A stretch of 64,000 nt of DNA, from assembly GCA_963930775.1 (NCBI GenBank), contig OZ005695.1:5890001-5954000 (forward strand), given 5' to 3'. Position 1 is the first letter of the stretch. Every line of letters starts with the position of its first letter. A model generated the notes under the pieces. That model saw nothing but the letters and a program-made list of their open reading frames with translations, ran no database searches and was not told the DNA's origin. Shown piece after piece: positions 35,301 to 50,300 of the stretch. The DNA comes from Cliona cf. orientalis (Eukaryota > Porifera > Demospongiae > Clionaida > Clionaidae). The translations under genes and the position numbers were made by a program.

Positions 35301-38300
35301 TTCATCTGAAGATTATCTCTGCTGTGTGATTGGTACTGAGGGGGTTCCAGGAAGATCCCTAAATCCCTACTCTTGTCAGGAGATAGATATTATAGACTAC
35401 ATGTATATAGTCCTCGGCAAGAGTAGATAATAAACTCTCTCTTTATTATCTACTCTTGGTCCTCAGCAATAGAAAGCGGCTGATGTCTGTTATTTAGTGG
35501 TGCATATCTCTGTGAACGAGTTGCTTCCTCTTGTCATCTTGTGTTCTATCTGGGGAATGTCAGAAAAGCACATTCAACGTATGAATGATAATGCTGCAGT
35601 AGTGACAATGGTCAGCAAAATGTACCAGAACTCACCCTCTAGCTATGCATCTGCTAAGAAGTATGTATTTCATTTGTGCTAAGGTTTAGCATTTCGTTGT
35701 CAGCTCAGTACCTATACAGCTGGTACAAAGAATAAAGCATTAAGATGCTCTGTAAAGAGGCAATGTGGAATCTTTCTTCCAAGAAGTTTCACATGCTGTT
35801 AACAATCCTTCACCAGTCTCCTCTGATCTGATAAACGTTCTGGTGAGCAATATATAGACCTAACTGGCTATCAACAGAGTGGTCAAGAGTGTTTCAAGAC
35901 TATCTCTGAATAAATCATGTGACCTTGTAGTGAATAGATGATTACTGAACTAGACTTAGAGTTCAGTTACTACTGAGACTTAGAGTGGCGGAGACTTTAG
36001 GCTGTGGCAGATACATGAAATTGGCATGGTCCACAGTGAAATTCTATGCAACAGGTGTCAAACAGTACATCATTTGTTCAAGGTCTGGTCGATCTCCTCT
36101 CCCAATAGTGAGGAATGTGATGTTCAGCTTCATGGCTATGCTTGCACAGCAGTTCATCACTTCCAGATTACCAGTGGTCTGGGTGATCCAGGCATCTCTG
36201 TGATGGCCAATCTGAAGTTTGGTCAGGGCTTACAAATCAGCTGAGCCTCATAATGAGAGACAGCCAATTATGCCAGCGATTCTCAAGAAATCATTTTTAA
36301 TGCTTGGCGCACATGCGCACGAGGGTTACGGTAGTCTGTTAGTTTGTTTGTTACTAGTCTACTGCCTGCGTAAGACATTTGTGCAACAAAATAAACATAC
36401 CAGCCAATTTTGCGCCAAACTCCAAATGTTATCAACTAAGGAATTTCGCTAAAAAGCTTTCTCTCACGAGTTATAGCTTATTCTTCATTTTTAGCATAGC
36501 AAAGGCAGCCATTTTTCAGTCCCCAATACCGCAAACTAGGATTAAATCCCCTCCGTATACTACTTGTGGTAATGCCTATATCCATATATGGCTACAGAAT
36601 ACAATTCATAGGCTATAGGGCAAACTCAATTGTGCAATCCATAGTTGCCACGTGGCAGTATCTAGTAAGTGCTCACCGTTCATCCTGATCACATGTACAC
36701 CTGGGTTCGAGATTAGATCATAGCTCATCTTAGAACTGAGTGAGTTACATACATATAGTCACCATCCTGTCATAGCTTTATAGTGCATGAGGCCAAGCTT
36801 GGTTGTACGCGTATCTTTAGATGAACCTGAGTACTGCTGTTTTAAATTATTGTGTCAGCTGGTTAGTATTTCTGAGCCACACACTGCATCAGCCCAATTA
36901 TTATAGCACTACAAGAACAGCCAAAACGTCGTCTTCATCACAAAACAACTAGTATATTTACCACTAACCCTGACTTGTAATACTAGTGCCATATCAACCA
37001 TCAACATTTACTGTTAAATGCTGCATTTGCAGCAAGCATTCTGCATTTTAGTGCTCTAGTTTGAGTGGAAACACAGCTCACCAAGATGTTGTGGGCAGCT
37101 GCTTATCTAGCTTTGTGGGCTTCCTGCAAGTCGTAAGTTCATATCTGTATACCCTAAAATATTTTCGAGGTTGAAAATTTTCACTAGTCAGAGATTGACC
37201 ACGAAAATTTTATCCCGTGAAGTATAAATTCTGTACATAGCACAATCTATGATTTGTGGGCCTGGCCAAGCGAGTGCTCGGCGAGTCTAGTCTACTTGGC
37301 TAGATTGCTTAACGTGATTTACATGTATAGCGTTCATGTCTCTTCTGAAGTGCTTCAAGCGAGCTGATAGTAGGCTGCTTCCATGTCCTACTGGCCAGGG
37401 CGATGCTGTCGATAGTGATATCATCTGCAAATAGGCTAGCCTGAGCATTTAAACCTAAACAGCATAGGGATCAATTGCATTTTCTACTCCCTATTTCTCA
37501 AGGTAAGGTCTGTCCAATGACAGCATTGCATGGACATGTCCTGTTGAGTGATCGTCTCAAACGAGTCCAACCATTATCAAACTCAAATGCCATTGCACAC
37601 CATTGCCTATAATTCACCAATACTGCACATGTGCTGGTATTGGCTGGGTGTGCCACGAAACTTTCGTTTCCTTGGCCACGCCACGAAATATTTAATCCTT
37701 GGCTGTACGGTATTCATTCGTTGATGAGAAAGTCCACCTCTCAGTTTCAGGTACATGTAACTCAGTGGATTGTCCTGAGTATCTCAGTACGATATCATTA
37801 TGTGTATCTAAAGCAGTCCAAAACCTATCAGTTGAGGAATTAAGGGTGTCTCAGGAAAGACTGACAAGCCTCCATGTGCCCAGTCACTGCAATGCTGAGC
37901 TTTCTTGTGATGAGAGGGAAGGTAGGGGTCCATGGGAAAATGGTTGGAATATCGTTACTAGATGCTTTCTTATCATCTTTAAAATGTAAGCTTCTGTTGC
38001 TGCATGTGATGCCAAGAAATTGTTCTATTCCTGGATGTACCAGTAGAAGTGATAAAAAAGAGTGTGAACACCTTTCATTCCACAAACTTCCGACAGATAG
38101 TGACAGAAGACATCAGTGGTTAGTAAGCATCAAGAGACCCATTAGAGTATCACCTTATACGTACATATGTAATCCTACTTTATACACACCTTCGCTTCAA
38201 TTTTTGCTCGAACTAAGTAACAACCCAGCACAAATTTCGCAGCACACTTACACAGGACATTCACACTTTTACAACTACTCAAATACATAGACAGCTGCTA

Positions 38301-41300
38301 CAACCAGGATTCCCGCTTTTTGTACAGAACAGCAATCAGCTGGAGCTTACAAGCAGTCGTCTCCTCTTCTTGTTTTACACGCGGCTATATGGCGTTGCTC
38401 TAATTAATGTGCACCTTTGACCTCCCTCTGCGCGTGACATCATGGTGGAATAGGGTCTATTGTAGCTCACTTTAAATCTGGCCAGTGCCTTGGCACAGAC
38501 TCTACAGTGCTTTCTTAGGACCTCTTTGTGAAAGTCAGCCATCCTGAAGACATTTATTTCATTAATATTTACTATTGCAGAGTGTGAATGTGTGTGTGTA
38601 TTCATTGGGAAACAGTACACAGCAAAAAAAGGGGAAACTGCATTCTAGTTGCACTTATGTGTAGTGCAACTCTTTCTGGTAATTTTAAGCACTTAGTTGT
38701 TTACAGGAAAACTCCCCAGTAGGGTTACAGCGGTTACAACTCGGGTGTCTCTTGAGGTTTCTGGTGTCTCCCCACACGTAGTAATAGCAGTGTGCATGTG
38801 CATTGTGTGTGGGATGCAGCTGCAGCTGCGCAGTAAGTTGCCAAGGCCATAGCCATGTTGGAAGAGGTTGCTGGGATACCTGGAATCTATGAATAACCCT
38901 TGGAAGTCGCGCCATGCCCAGCACGAAATTTGAACCTCACCGCATCTCTCAGAATGCGGTTGCTAAGGCAGTTGCTAGGCGTGTGACGCATTTCGTTTCA
39001 CTCATGCGCGGTAACTTAATTTGGCAATGAAACGCCCGTGTGATGTTGTTGGCAGTAATTATTATAATTATGCATCTGTTACATCAATTACCGTATAGCA
39101 CAAAATTTTCGCTGGATAAAACTTTCGCTCAATGCTCATACTTTGTATTGGCACAAAAATTTCGCCGAATTTAAGTTCGCCCACAGCGTGGGTTGCTCAC
39201 CAGGAAGTAGTGGGTGGAGCTCTCGAATAAACACGCCACGCACGGGCCCGAATATCGCGTACAGTGCGTACGATCCTCGGCACGATCGATCTCTCGCTTC
39301 TTTGTTTCCTTGGTCTTAGCTTGCTACACACCGTTCACAGCAGTGTTGGCCTCTGCGATGGCGGAAGGCTATAGCTTCGACGATAGGGGTCCCGCAGGAT
39401 CGGACAAACCCGAGGTGTACTGTGGAAGTACGACAGTAGCGACATCAAGCTAGGCTGCAGATCGAGAAAGAAGTCTCAAGAGGTTTTGAATACCAGGTAA
39501 AACAGCTGATTGATGATCATGAGGCACTGCTAGTACTGCTTGGCAGCCACGTGTAAAAAATTTTAGTGTGACAAAATTTTCACTGGGTAAAATAATTCGC
39601 CGAAAAAATTTTCGCCCACGACGCGCCTGGGCGAAAAAGGCAAAAATTTTCTCCAGGCGAAAATTTCCGGCTATACGGTATCATGATTTTATCAACTCAT
39701 TATTAAATCAACAATCTGGTATATGATATTGAATTTTTAGTGAATTATTATGCCTGCATGTTGAAATCCATACTTGATAATGTCTGGCTTTAACTTCATA
39801 TAGTCATACCAGCGGATCAACTTAGCACCCAGGGGTTTGACGATACTCATTCGTACTTCAACAGGCTGTGGTGCGTTCTTGTTCCCCTCTTGAAGATGAT
39901 GGCAGATTTTTTCCGAGTACCATTCCTGAAACTGGCCGCAAAGGAATTCTTTGGCTGACGTCTAATGGCTAGAGTCGGTCTGTGCAGTTGGCATGAACAA
40001 TAGCACATGGTTGCTTCAAGCAAGGCAAAAAATATTGTCGGTACATTGTCCCCGAAATTGGTCAAAAATGACTAAAGCTGGGTAAGTAAAACGAAGATTC
40101 TTTTCGGACAACTTAAGTGTTCGCTAAAACTTGCCGACGTTTCGACTAGATGCTGTAGTCATCCTCAGGACAAAAGTGAAGCGAGGTGCGAAAAGCTGGT
40201 GCTCTTATAGGCGTGGTTACTGCGCTCGCGCGCCCATGCGGCCGAGTGCAGAGAGTGGAGCGCCGGCGCGATTAGCGCTAGCGCGGTTGCCCCTGCCCCC
40301 TAGTTTCTTCATCGTTGCAATCCAACGTTTCTGCGTTTCCCCAACGTACACCTTACCGCACTGGTAGGGAATCTGGTAGACCACACCTGCAGAGGCGCCT
40401 AGAGACGCGAGTCAAAGAGCACCGAGATGCATGCAACAAGGGGGACACGTGGAAGTCTGCCATAGCCGAGCATCAGTGGGACCAGCAACACCAAGTGGAT
40501 TGGGATGCAACTAGAGTGCTGGATAGGGCCGCCAGACCTGTCCAGCTAAAGGTAAAGGAAGCCTTGCACATCGAGAGGACCCCAGCAAACAACAGGCTTA
40601 ATCGGGATGGGGGCTACAAGCTACCAGGCTGTTGGATCGCGACGATAAAGAAACTAGGGGGCGGGGGCAACTGCGCTAGCGCTAATCGCACTGGCGCTCC
40701 ACCCTCTGCACCCGGCCACATGGGCGCGCGAGCGCAGTAGCCACACCTATAAGAGCACCAGCTTTTCGCACCTCGCTTCACTTTTGCCCTGAGGATGACT
40801 AGAGCATCTAGTCAAAACGTCGGCAAGTTTTATCGAACAGTTTAGTTGTCCGAAAAGATTCTTCGTTTTACTCATGCAGATTGCAACTGAGAACGATGTC
40901 ACTTCCTAAAGCTGGGTAGTTTGAGTCAAGCTTGAGTTCTTGTCTTTTCTTCTTAATATAGGGGAAAGAATCTTCACCAGGTAGACAATCATTGCTTTTT
41001 CATTCGCTCCATTAGGTATTTCGTCCAGTATTTGGTCAGAGAAATGTGACCCCCATTGCAATCTAGAAGGTTGCTGTTGAAACTCCTTTTGCACAGGCAA
41101 TGGTTGTAGCAGTGTTGCATTTTCCCGAAGTGCTGCTAAGTATGCTCGTACCTAGACAAAGCTGACAAGCCTGAAGAGAATTCGAAGCGTGGAGTGTAAG
41201 AACACTTTACTCCTAAGGTGAAGGTTCAATGGTGCAAATAGGAAAACGGGCAGCCGAGTATGGTGTGACAGCTTCACTGCGCTACTTCTACAAAGCGTTT

Positions 41301-44300
41301 ACTGGCCGAATGTGGAAGTTGAAGTACAATCAATTAGTCACGGTGAGAAGAAGAGCTGGCGGAGATATGACCATGAAGGAGCTAGCCAGCAAGAAGCCCA
41401 GTCGTCCACTTATATTGGGTGAAGACTTAGATAAGCAGTGAACTTGTTTCACCTATTTGTTGGCTGCAGCAATACTGGAAGACGATACAACAGTAGACAG
41501 ATGATCTTCAGGATTAGGTAGCATTGAGCTCGGCTGAAAGTACTTCAATAGGGACATCGTAATCAATGGCTGACACCTAGCTTAGCTAGCCATGTAGCTA
41601 GACACATGATGTATGCCATGCCCCAAATTTTGCGGAGAAAACTTTCGCTGATGGTCGAAAATCCATGAAATTCGTGAAGATTATCTCCCTTGAAAGTTTC
41701 CCACCATATGTAATGCTTCTGAGTTCAACAGGCACAGTTTCAGGAACGGGGCAGCTTTTGCAGCAGCAGCAAGACAGTCTGACTAAAACGTTAGCCAGGT
41801 GGGAGGAGTGATGCCTACCAGAGTCACATTTGGATGAACTAGCTAGCTATGCAAATCATGTTCAATAGTCTAAATATTATCATGTACATCAGAATTTCAT
41901 TTGGGGGGGGGGCACTCGCCACCCCCCTCCCCCCCCCCCCTTGGAAGCTGGCTGCCCCTCCTTGTGAGTAGCCACCATCCATACATGCAATATACATGTA
42001 TGTATAAGTAAAAACTTTGAATGGTGAAAGTGTCCAAAGCAGCACTCTTGCTCAATTTTAACCCATAAACTAGCTAAAGCTTCGTGCTACAGTGCTACTG
42101 AGCAAGAGAGTAAATAATTACCAGTGTATGGTTATTGCAAACTATTCGGGTGAAACTTGCATGTACATATATTCTGTTCTCACTTACCCAGTTAGGTCAA
42201 TGAATGGACTATCTACACCTCAAGTGGCAGGCTGAACTCACCTTTCATAGGGCTTCAGTATGCAAAAATGTCCAAAAAATTATTTCGTTAGGCACTCCAT
42301 CACAACACTCGATTATAGTTAAGAACACAAATTTGAGATGAAGATAGGCACCAATAGGACACACCTTTGTGCCAAATAGGACTACAAATAGTCTTGGAGA
42401 TATTTACAAAAAACAGTACAAAATATGGCAAACTCAAGTTAGGCACTCATGAAATTTTTAGTTAAGAGCTGATATTACACTTCATGCATTCTCATGCATT
42501 AACAATCCTAGTGCGTGAATGGAACTACGAATATTTTGCAGGAAACATCGAATCCGGAAGCAAGCATTTCCACCAGTTGCTCCAGACGGGTCAGGGTCCT
42601 CATTGATGATGTTCCCCTGAACACGTGCATTAAAATGACATTTTAATCGACTATGCCCCCTGGCGATCTGAAACAAGACGATAGCGAGAATGGCGTTGTC
42701 AACATGAAACGTTGAGAAGCTCAACGCTCCTTATCGATCTAAAGAAGGTAAGATACTAGCAATAGTCGGGTCAATAACGTTTTTTTCTTCCAAAGCCTCA
42801 AAAGAAGTGTGATAGGGTAGACACTTCATGCTTTACTAGACGGCTGCTCGTAACAGCCTTATAATATGTTAATATTGTACAGAAATAGGCATATGCTAGG
42901 TATTTTCTACTTGCTAAGTCTTGCCTTACATGTATGCTCTCCAAATCTTCCAATGGCTGATTTTTTCTCGATTTACATTGCTATAATATATTGTGCATGT
43001 GATATTATATCGACGTCATTACACATCATGCCTTCTGTTACGGAATGGTCTTCTTTTGGAGCCTTGTACACTACTACTGCAGCTAAAATCACTATTTCTG
43101 TTCATTACTGATCAAAATAAGTGCACATGCAAAGATATAAAAAAAACAAAAAACTAGAGCTCTGTAGAGCACATACCCCGCGCGCTCTGTAGCCACTGTA
43201 GTATTGCATCACCCTGAGGCATAGCCGTTTCATGACGTGACGACCCTTTCCAACACTGAGCTTGAGCATGCACAGTCGCATCAGTATACTATTAAGCTAA
43301 GAGTGGGTGTGGTCGATAAACCACAGGCATGCTGAACAGAAAATGCACAGTTAGTAGCACTAGTAAGCCTTTTTGAGCAATTTGAAGAGCGTGCAAACCA
43401 GTTTTTCACCAACATCTACCGATTGTGCTTACAGCACACATAGACGTCTAGAACACGAGATCTGGCAATTTTTGTGCCGACGACAACGACAATGACAACG
43501 ACAGACAGACAAACCGATTGCTTTACCACTTGTACATGCGCGTGGGGTAATAATTAATGTACTCTTTTGCTCAGTATAGCACTGTACGCACGGTAGGAGA
43601 CACATCCCACATCCTTGCAACATTTGACTTAAAATGGTGGGGAACCAGTGGATATTACTGACAGGCTTTTCCCCATCCGGGTGCTCAGTAGCCACCAGAA
43701 ACAGTCTTAGAGGTTGAAACATTTTCCTGGGGGAGCATACCCCCAGACTCCCTAATACAATCAAGTTAATGAGCACTACGTCATTCTTTGCTGATGGAAA
43801 AAACACCTGAAACATTGCTATGGTCTTTGCCGCTGCAATTGTTGGGTTTGCCCCCCGCCCTTGATGAAAATCCTAAATGAAAATCCTATACATGTACAGG
43901 GGTGTAGCCAGGATTTTAGAAAAGAGGGGGCAAGACTGCGTGCAAAGCACGTGAAAATTTTTAGATTGGAAGCCACACCCACTATTTAAATCACGCACTC
44001 TGGAGTATTCCCGTTTTTGTGCCCTTTGAACTCCTCAAACTCTTGAAACTCGAGATCAGACGCCAATCAATCAAAGCATAGCTCAAAAATTTGTTTAGAA
44101 ATAGCTTTATAGTCAGCCGTTCTGTGATCATTTTCGACCCTAAAGACTAGCTACTATAACAACTTGGTGCTGGTATTTATAATAACGGTAAGAAGTGATA
44201 AATATTACAAGACTCTGGGAAAAAGGGGGGGGGGGGCAAATGCTCCCTGTGCTCCCCCTGGCTACACCCCTGAATACAGCTACATGTAAAGGAGAAAAAA

Positions 44301-47300
44301 ATGATTAATTTTGGCTTGGGGGAGGGCACATTACCATACCCTCATACCCACACCCTTCAAGAGAAGTAAGACGAAGGGCCTGGTACACACTGCACATGCA
44401 TGTGCAGGGGTACCCCAGAAAAAGTGGGGTAATCAGATACTATCGTATACTCTTGGTTTTCTGTCCATAGAATTGCACGTCATGCAAAACCCACGAACGG
44501 ATCGCTATGGAGACGCCAGTGCATGCATGTACAGTGTGTACCAGGCTCTTTATCCTCCCCTTGAAGGGCCTGGGAACGAGGCTAGTAGTGATTACCAATA
44601 CCCCCATTCCAGGTATCCAGAATGTAGCACACCAGGAGAGGTCAGCTCGAAACTCCATATACATATATATATATCTATCTTTAGAGTCACAGATGACCAT
44701 CCAAATGAACTTGCTGTTAGGATAGGTCAATCATTCACTGTAGAAATGAACAACCAGGCTTGACTACCAATTAAGGATAAGAGCTGCACTTGATGTAAGA
44801 TTTTCTTGGCCTCCATGCTTGAATCAGCTGCTGCAATTGACTCAACTTGTCCTCAGGCAGCCTATATCTCCATAGCCGCTAAATCAATCAAGAATCCCTC
44901 ACAGGGCTGGGGCCCACAACCTTCTCTGCCATGACTAGGAAACCCACTTCACTGCATACACAAAGAGCGAGATCCAAGGTTTTCCCACAGGAATCTGATC
45001 CTGGGTTATCATCTGCAAGAAATCATCCAGGTAATGCGGAATGATTCTAGGAAAAGCTCCAATGATCCACTCCAGAGCATCTACGATAGCATTAAGGATT
45101 TTAGGGGCTGCTCACAAGCTGAGAGGCAGATAGGTAGCGACCATGCCACTGATGTACTGGGACATTGCAGGACACACTGCTTCGATATCCAGCTTTGCTA
45201 GCATGGCTCCACGACCTGCCTTCAACACAAAGGCTGCCACATCCTCCACAGAGGCATAGGAGAGGGAGAGGGAGCACAGAGTAGATAGGATCAATGAAGT
45301 CATCTGGGGATGACAAATCTACAATTAGCCACCACTTTCCAGGCTGGAGCTTCTTGGGAATAATTCCAAATCTTGATGCATGCACCAAAGCAGATGGAGG
45401 TTCTACCAATCAATTACGGCTTGGTTCATTACTGAGATATTTCTCAAAGACTATAGGGTGGAGATCTGCTGCCAGAATGTTTCTTGTTACTGATCGAAGG
45501 GTACCATCATTTGCACAGCAGCCAACACAAAAGCCACACCGTATGCCATCCACTACAAATAGCCTATCTAGATGAGCAGACAGATAGGATTCCCAGATAT
45601 CTGGCGTAAGTGGAGATGAATACTCTGGAGGCAAGATGACTGCTGGAGACACTGCTGCTCTTAATAATTGCTGCATAATTTGCGTATGGACTTCTACAGT
45701 ATATTATTTTGTGAACATGAAATGTTCAATTTTAAAATATCTTTCGCATTATCAGAATTAACGTAGTGACACTATTTGTGCCATCAGAGACTATACCATT
45801 ACCTTGCAGTGCATGAAGTTCTCACAGGGTTCTACACATCATGAGTAGTAAGCCCCAGTCTTACTTAGTATTCTTTTGAGCTGGAATGTACTCTAGGAGC
45901 ATAAGACCCACAGAGTGTAAAATTTGACTTGATGATGATGAGATGGACACTTTTTGTGCTGGATAATCTCACAATTTAAAACATGCAGACATGAACATTA
46001 TTCAAAATAATCGGAGGCAAGCTTGAGCGAGCCCCACATCTGATCGTTCAACGGAAGTTCATCTGTCCGTGTGTCCAGTTTGGCTGACTGAGCATGTGCG
46101 CGAAAATAACACGTGCTCTCTATTGTACCACGTCTCTTTGCCAATTATTTGCGCATGCTCAAATCAAATGACCAGTGTCAAAGGAGATCGAGAAGTTGGG
46201 AAGAAAGGTCCAAGAACGAGGATGTCGGATCCAACATTAGCTAGAGAGAACGAAATAGACAGAGAAGACAGCAACAGAGAGCGAGCGCGGTAAAAGGGTT
46301 CTCGGGATTGAAGCAACGAACGAACGGATCAGTATGTCACAGTAGCTTTGTCAGTACATTCCAGCTTGTGGCATGCTAACAAATTCATATTTACAAATCC
46401 ATTGCTAAGTAGTTGAGTCTTGAAAAAGAATAAAAGGACAACCAGAACCATACAACCCGAGACGCGCATGTGCTGATATCGCGATGTCACTTGCATGATT
46501 TGTGCATAGCTACGTGTGTCATGCACATGCAAACTCGCAAATGCTCACCCCGACGATGAAATACATCACACTAGTATATTAGTAGGAAGATGATATCATC
46601 AGGCAGGGCGAGCCTTTGCTCATGGAATCAGCCTGTTCTCTACGGTTTTTATTTTATGTTATAATGAACACTTGACCATCTCCCCAGTAGCTGCACAGTG
46701 TAATGGTGCATGTGGTAAAAGGTCGTCAATAGAATGCGTACACATCGATTGATGCTGGCCCCAGAAACCATGGAGATGGTGTCTAAGATCGACTCTCAAC
46801 CTTGATAGCGACAAGTTTTGATGCTTCAATCACAGAGACGAACTCGACAGTACAGTATTCCTTCCGAATTTCAGGTTGGTCACGCTGCTGCAGTCGTGCG
46901 TGGGCCAGCCCCTTGTGACAATGATGCGTGCTACAGTGTATATAGCGCAAGGCTAGCTTTATTTATCCATGGCATTACGTAAGCCAAGAAAACACGTGAA
47001 GCTCAACCAACAGTACTTCTCAGAGAAAGTAGCGCTCAGCTTGTAATGTATTCGCTGGATACACACATAAGATACTCTACATATTTACTGATTTTCAAGT
47101 CCCAGAAAGGCTCCAGCAAGGCCCTGGATTTTCCATAATTACCTCATACATGTAGGTTGCATCATAATCTCATCATAATTTCACCATAGGTTACACCACA
47201 ATTACCTCATAACCACAGAAAAGTAAATTGCTACTGGGGAGATAATGATATAAATTCCTTCGTTTTGAGTCACTATTAAAGTCCACTACCACAGCATGGC

Positions 47301-50300
47301 AGGTAAATGTATGTCACCAGTTGCAGTAGTGCCAAGCACACAAGTAATCCAAACTGGCTCTCAGTTTGGCCATGGCATGATTCTTGACATCTTTAAGTAT
47401 GGTACTAAAGCTTTATGTATCTCTTACAATGAGCTGGAGAATGGTGCAATCATTCTGATATGGCATACCACTGAATATCATGCTAACGTGAAGGATTGCC
47501 ACTGCCATGGCTCCAACTCGAACAGAATAAGTAACTCTTGTCGAAAAGTTACCCAATAGGACACTCCACAACACAGATTTTTATCGTCCTTGAGCTCGAG
47601 CCACACTGCACTGCTGCGATTGATCGATCTACTGCATTGATGACGACCTTTACCAGTCACAGAGCTGTCAAACATGTGGTGTTTGAGCGTGCGCATTGTA
47701 TCGTTGCTATGCAAGATCACACACAAATAAATATATATATACACCACTAGCAGTACTATCAGACATTTCTGGGTACACTTCCAGGCATAACTATGGTTGC
47801 AAAAATTCACGAGCATAAAAACGTAACATTGAAAATGTCGATACTACACTCTATTAGCGAGATACACATGTAGCTAGCTAGTCACGCTGAAGGGAAGCAT
47901 CTTATGGAGCCTTTCAACTTTCGCAAAAGCATAATCTCTGGACCTCACTGTGCTTGAGTACAATGTAGCTCAGCTATCAGAATACATAGAGAGTGGCTTC
48001 TGGTTTCTAAATTTGGACTCACCTGAGTGAATGAATTCTGCAGACTTCTGTCAATAATTCCTGCGGAATTGCTTCCTTATAGGTTCAGCCACTCTTCCAG
48101 AGTCAGAAGAACAACTTCTCTGATATTCCTGCTGCGATTCCAGGGATGCCAAAGCAAAATTGGCCTTCCTATCGTCAGGATCCATGCACCTTGGGCAAGT
48201 CATGGCCTCCACACAATGGCTGAGAAATGTTAGGCTGTAGACCATGGGATGGCTAAATGAAGGCTCCTTTTCTCAATCAGTGTGCTCTCAAAACATTTTT
48301 ATTGTAACTCAGCCAGCCCTTGCATCCAAATCGAAGATCTTCCATTAGGATGGTAGCATGATAGGCTAGTATCTCCTAGACCTTTGAAGGGTGGTCTGTG
48401 AGCTTCAATGCATTTGTGGCCATTGCATTTAGGAGGCACCTGTTACCAATTTTCCGTGAAATCTCTCTTCTTGGGAGATTTTGAGGAGCAAGAGGAGCCT
48501 CAACTGATCGCCAATCCAACTCCAAATTGTCTGGTAAGAGCTCAAACACCAATCTGAGAATCTTATGAACCAGCTTGGGTGGAATTAGAGGGAATCCGTG
48601 GCTGAAAGAAAATCTGCAGAGCTGTCATCAGACCCAGTTGATTTGCTGCATTTGCAGCACCAGAGGCAACCACTGAATAGATCTCCTTCCCACTGATTGA
48701 AGAGCCAGCTATAGAGGTAACTCCCGAGAATACAAGATGGTACTCAGCACCTGTAGCTGCCGACACCACTGGCAGTTCCAGAGAGACAACCTGTAGCTGC
48801 CGACACCACTGGCAGTCCCAGAGAGACAACCTCCCTCGAGGAGGGCGTATCCCCAGCGGGGATGCTCCTGCAGCCAGAAGAGTGTACATAAATTTTAAAA
48901 GCTACTGGCCCATGCCAAAATAAAGGAAAAACAGACTATGCAGATTTGTAACAGCACTACAAGATTTGGGAATATCTACTCCCCATTGAATCCGACTGAG
49001 ATTGAGGTTGAGGTCAAGGACTGGCTCCCGACACGTGTTCATCCCTGTCTGCAGAAGCACTTCTATCTGGAGTGGAATTGTCTCCCAGAACTTCGTAACT
49101 CCCGTGGTCATGCTCTACAGAAGTTCTTGCAGTGCTCACTTGGCTTCTCCTTGAGGATATCTTATGTAACACAGCTCGTGCAAACACAGCTCTTTCCTCT
49201 CCCTCTCTATTGAGTAGCTTCGCTGCTTAACTTGCCCGCAGCTTGCTTTAAATATGAACAAGCTGCAACCAGCTCTAGCCAGGGTGGATATGGCACTGGT
49301 GGGAAAACACTTCCTGTCGCTGTCGTCTGGCTGCAACCAGTTTATAGATGCAAATCATCTTGTGCAACCCTTACTCGCACTAGTCTCGTACCCAGCCTCT
49401 TTATCGCACGCAGAAAAAGAGTCTGGTGAAACGCGTATTCAATTTTGGTTCCATACGTACGTGACGTATTCTGACACGGGCACGATGAATGTCATTATAA
49501 GCGATGGCGCAATCACTGTTTAATATTATTATTCGCGCAAAGTGTTTGAAAAGCACCTACCGTAGGCTATGGCGCCAGCGGGATCCTTGGATAGTGGAGT
49601 CCGAGTGCTATGCTTGTCTCGTTGCCTGATTTGTACCCAAAAGGACGGCGGTAAGCTTTCAAAAACAGGAAAAAAATTCTCCTGGTAGACTAAGAGAGAT
49701 AAACACATTCTTGCTGGCTAAAATGTAGCTTACCACTTTCGCCTAAACTTCATAGACACTAGCATGATTCAAACGTGGGATAGTTTCGATGATCGCTTGT
49801 TGAATGTCAGTTTCGCTGTCCAACAACTACATGTAGCCATCTCCTACAAGTAAAGTGCAAAGTACACGGTGAAGCATCGCAATCTTTTATTGATGACGTG
49901 GCACCGTTCTGCAATCTGATTGGACGCGGCCAATCTCACCGCGCGGAACCAAAATTGAATACACGTTTCACCAGACTCTTTTTCCGCGTGTGATAAAGAG
50001 GCTGGGCACGAGACTATACTCGCACAAGGGTACATACATAAACGCGCTTAGAAGGAGGCATGGCACACTGCGTGTGCACGGCCCACAGTCACAATTCGAT
50101 GCTGCGCTGTGTTGCATTACCTGTATGTCAATGCTCATTGCAATATTCCAGTTCTGACCACTTGCAAAGATGCCTATACATCTCAAGATTTTGGCAATGT
50201 TTACAGATGACAACAATGATAGACGAGCAGCATCTTATGAAAAAATATCTATTTTGGTTTCAAATAGCTGCAGCCAATGGCTATAGTGGACAAAAATATG

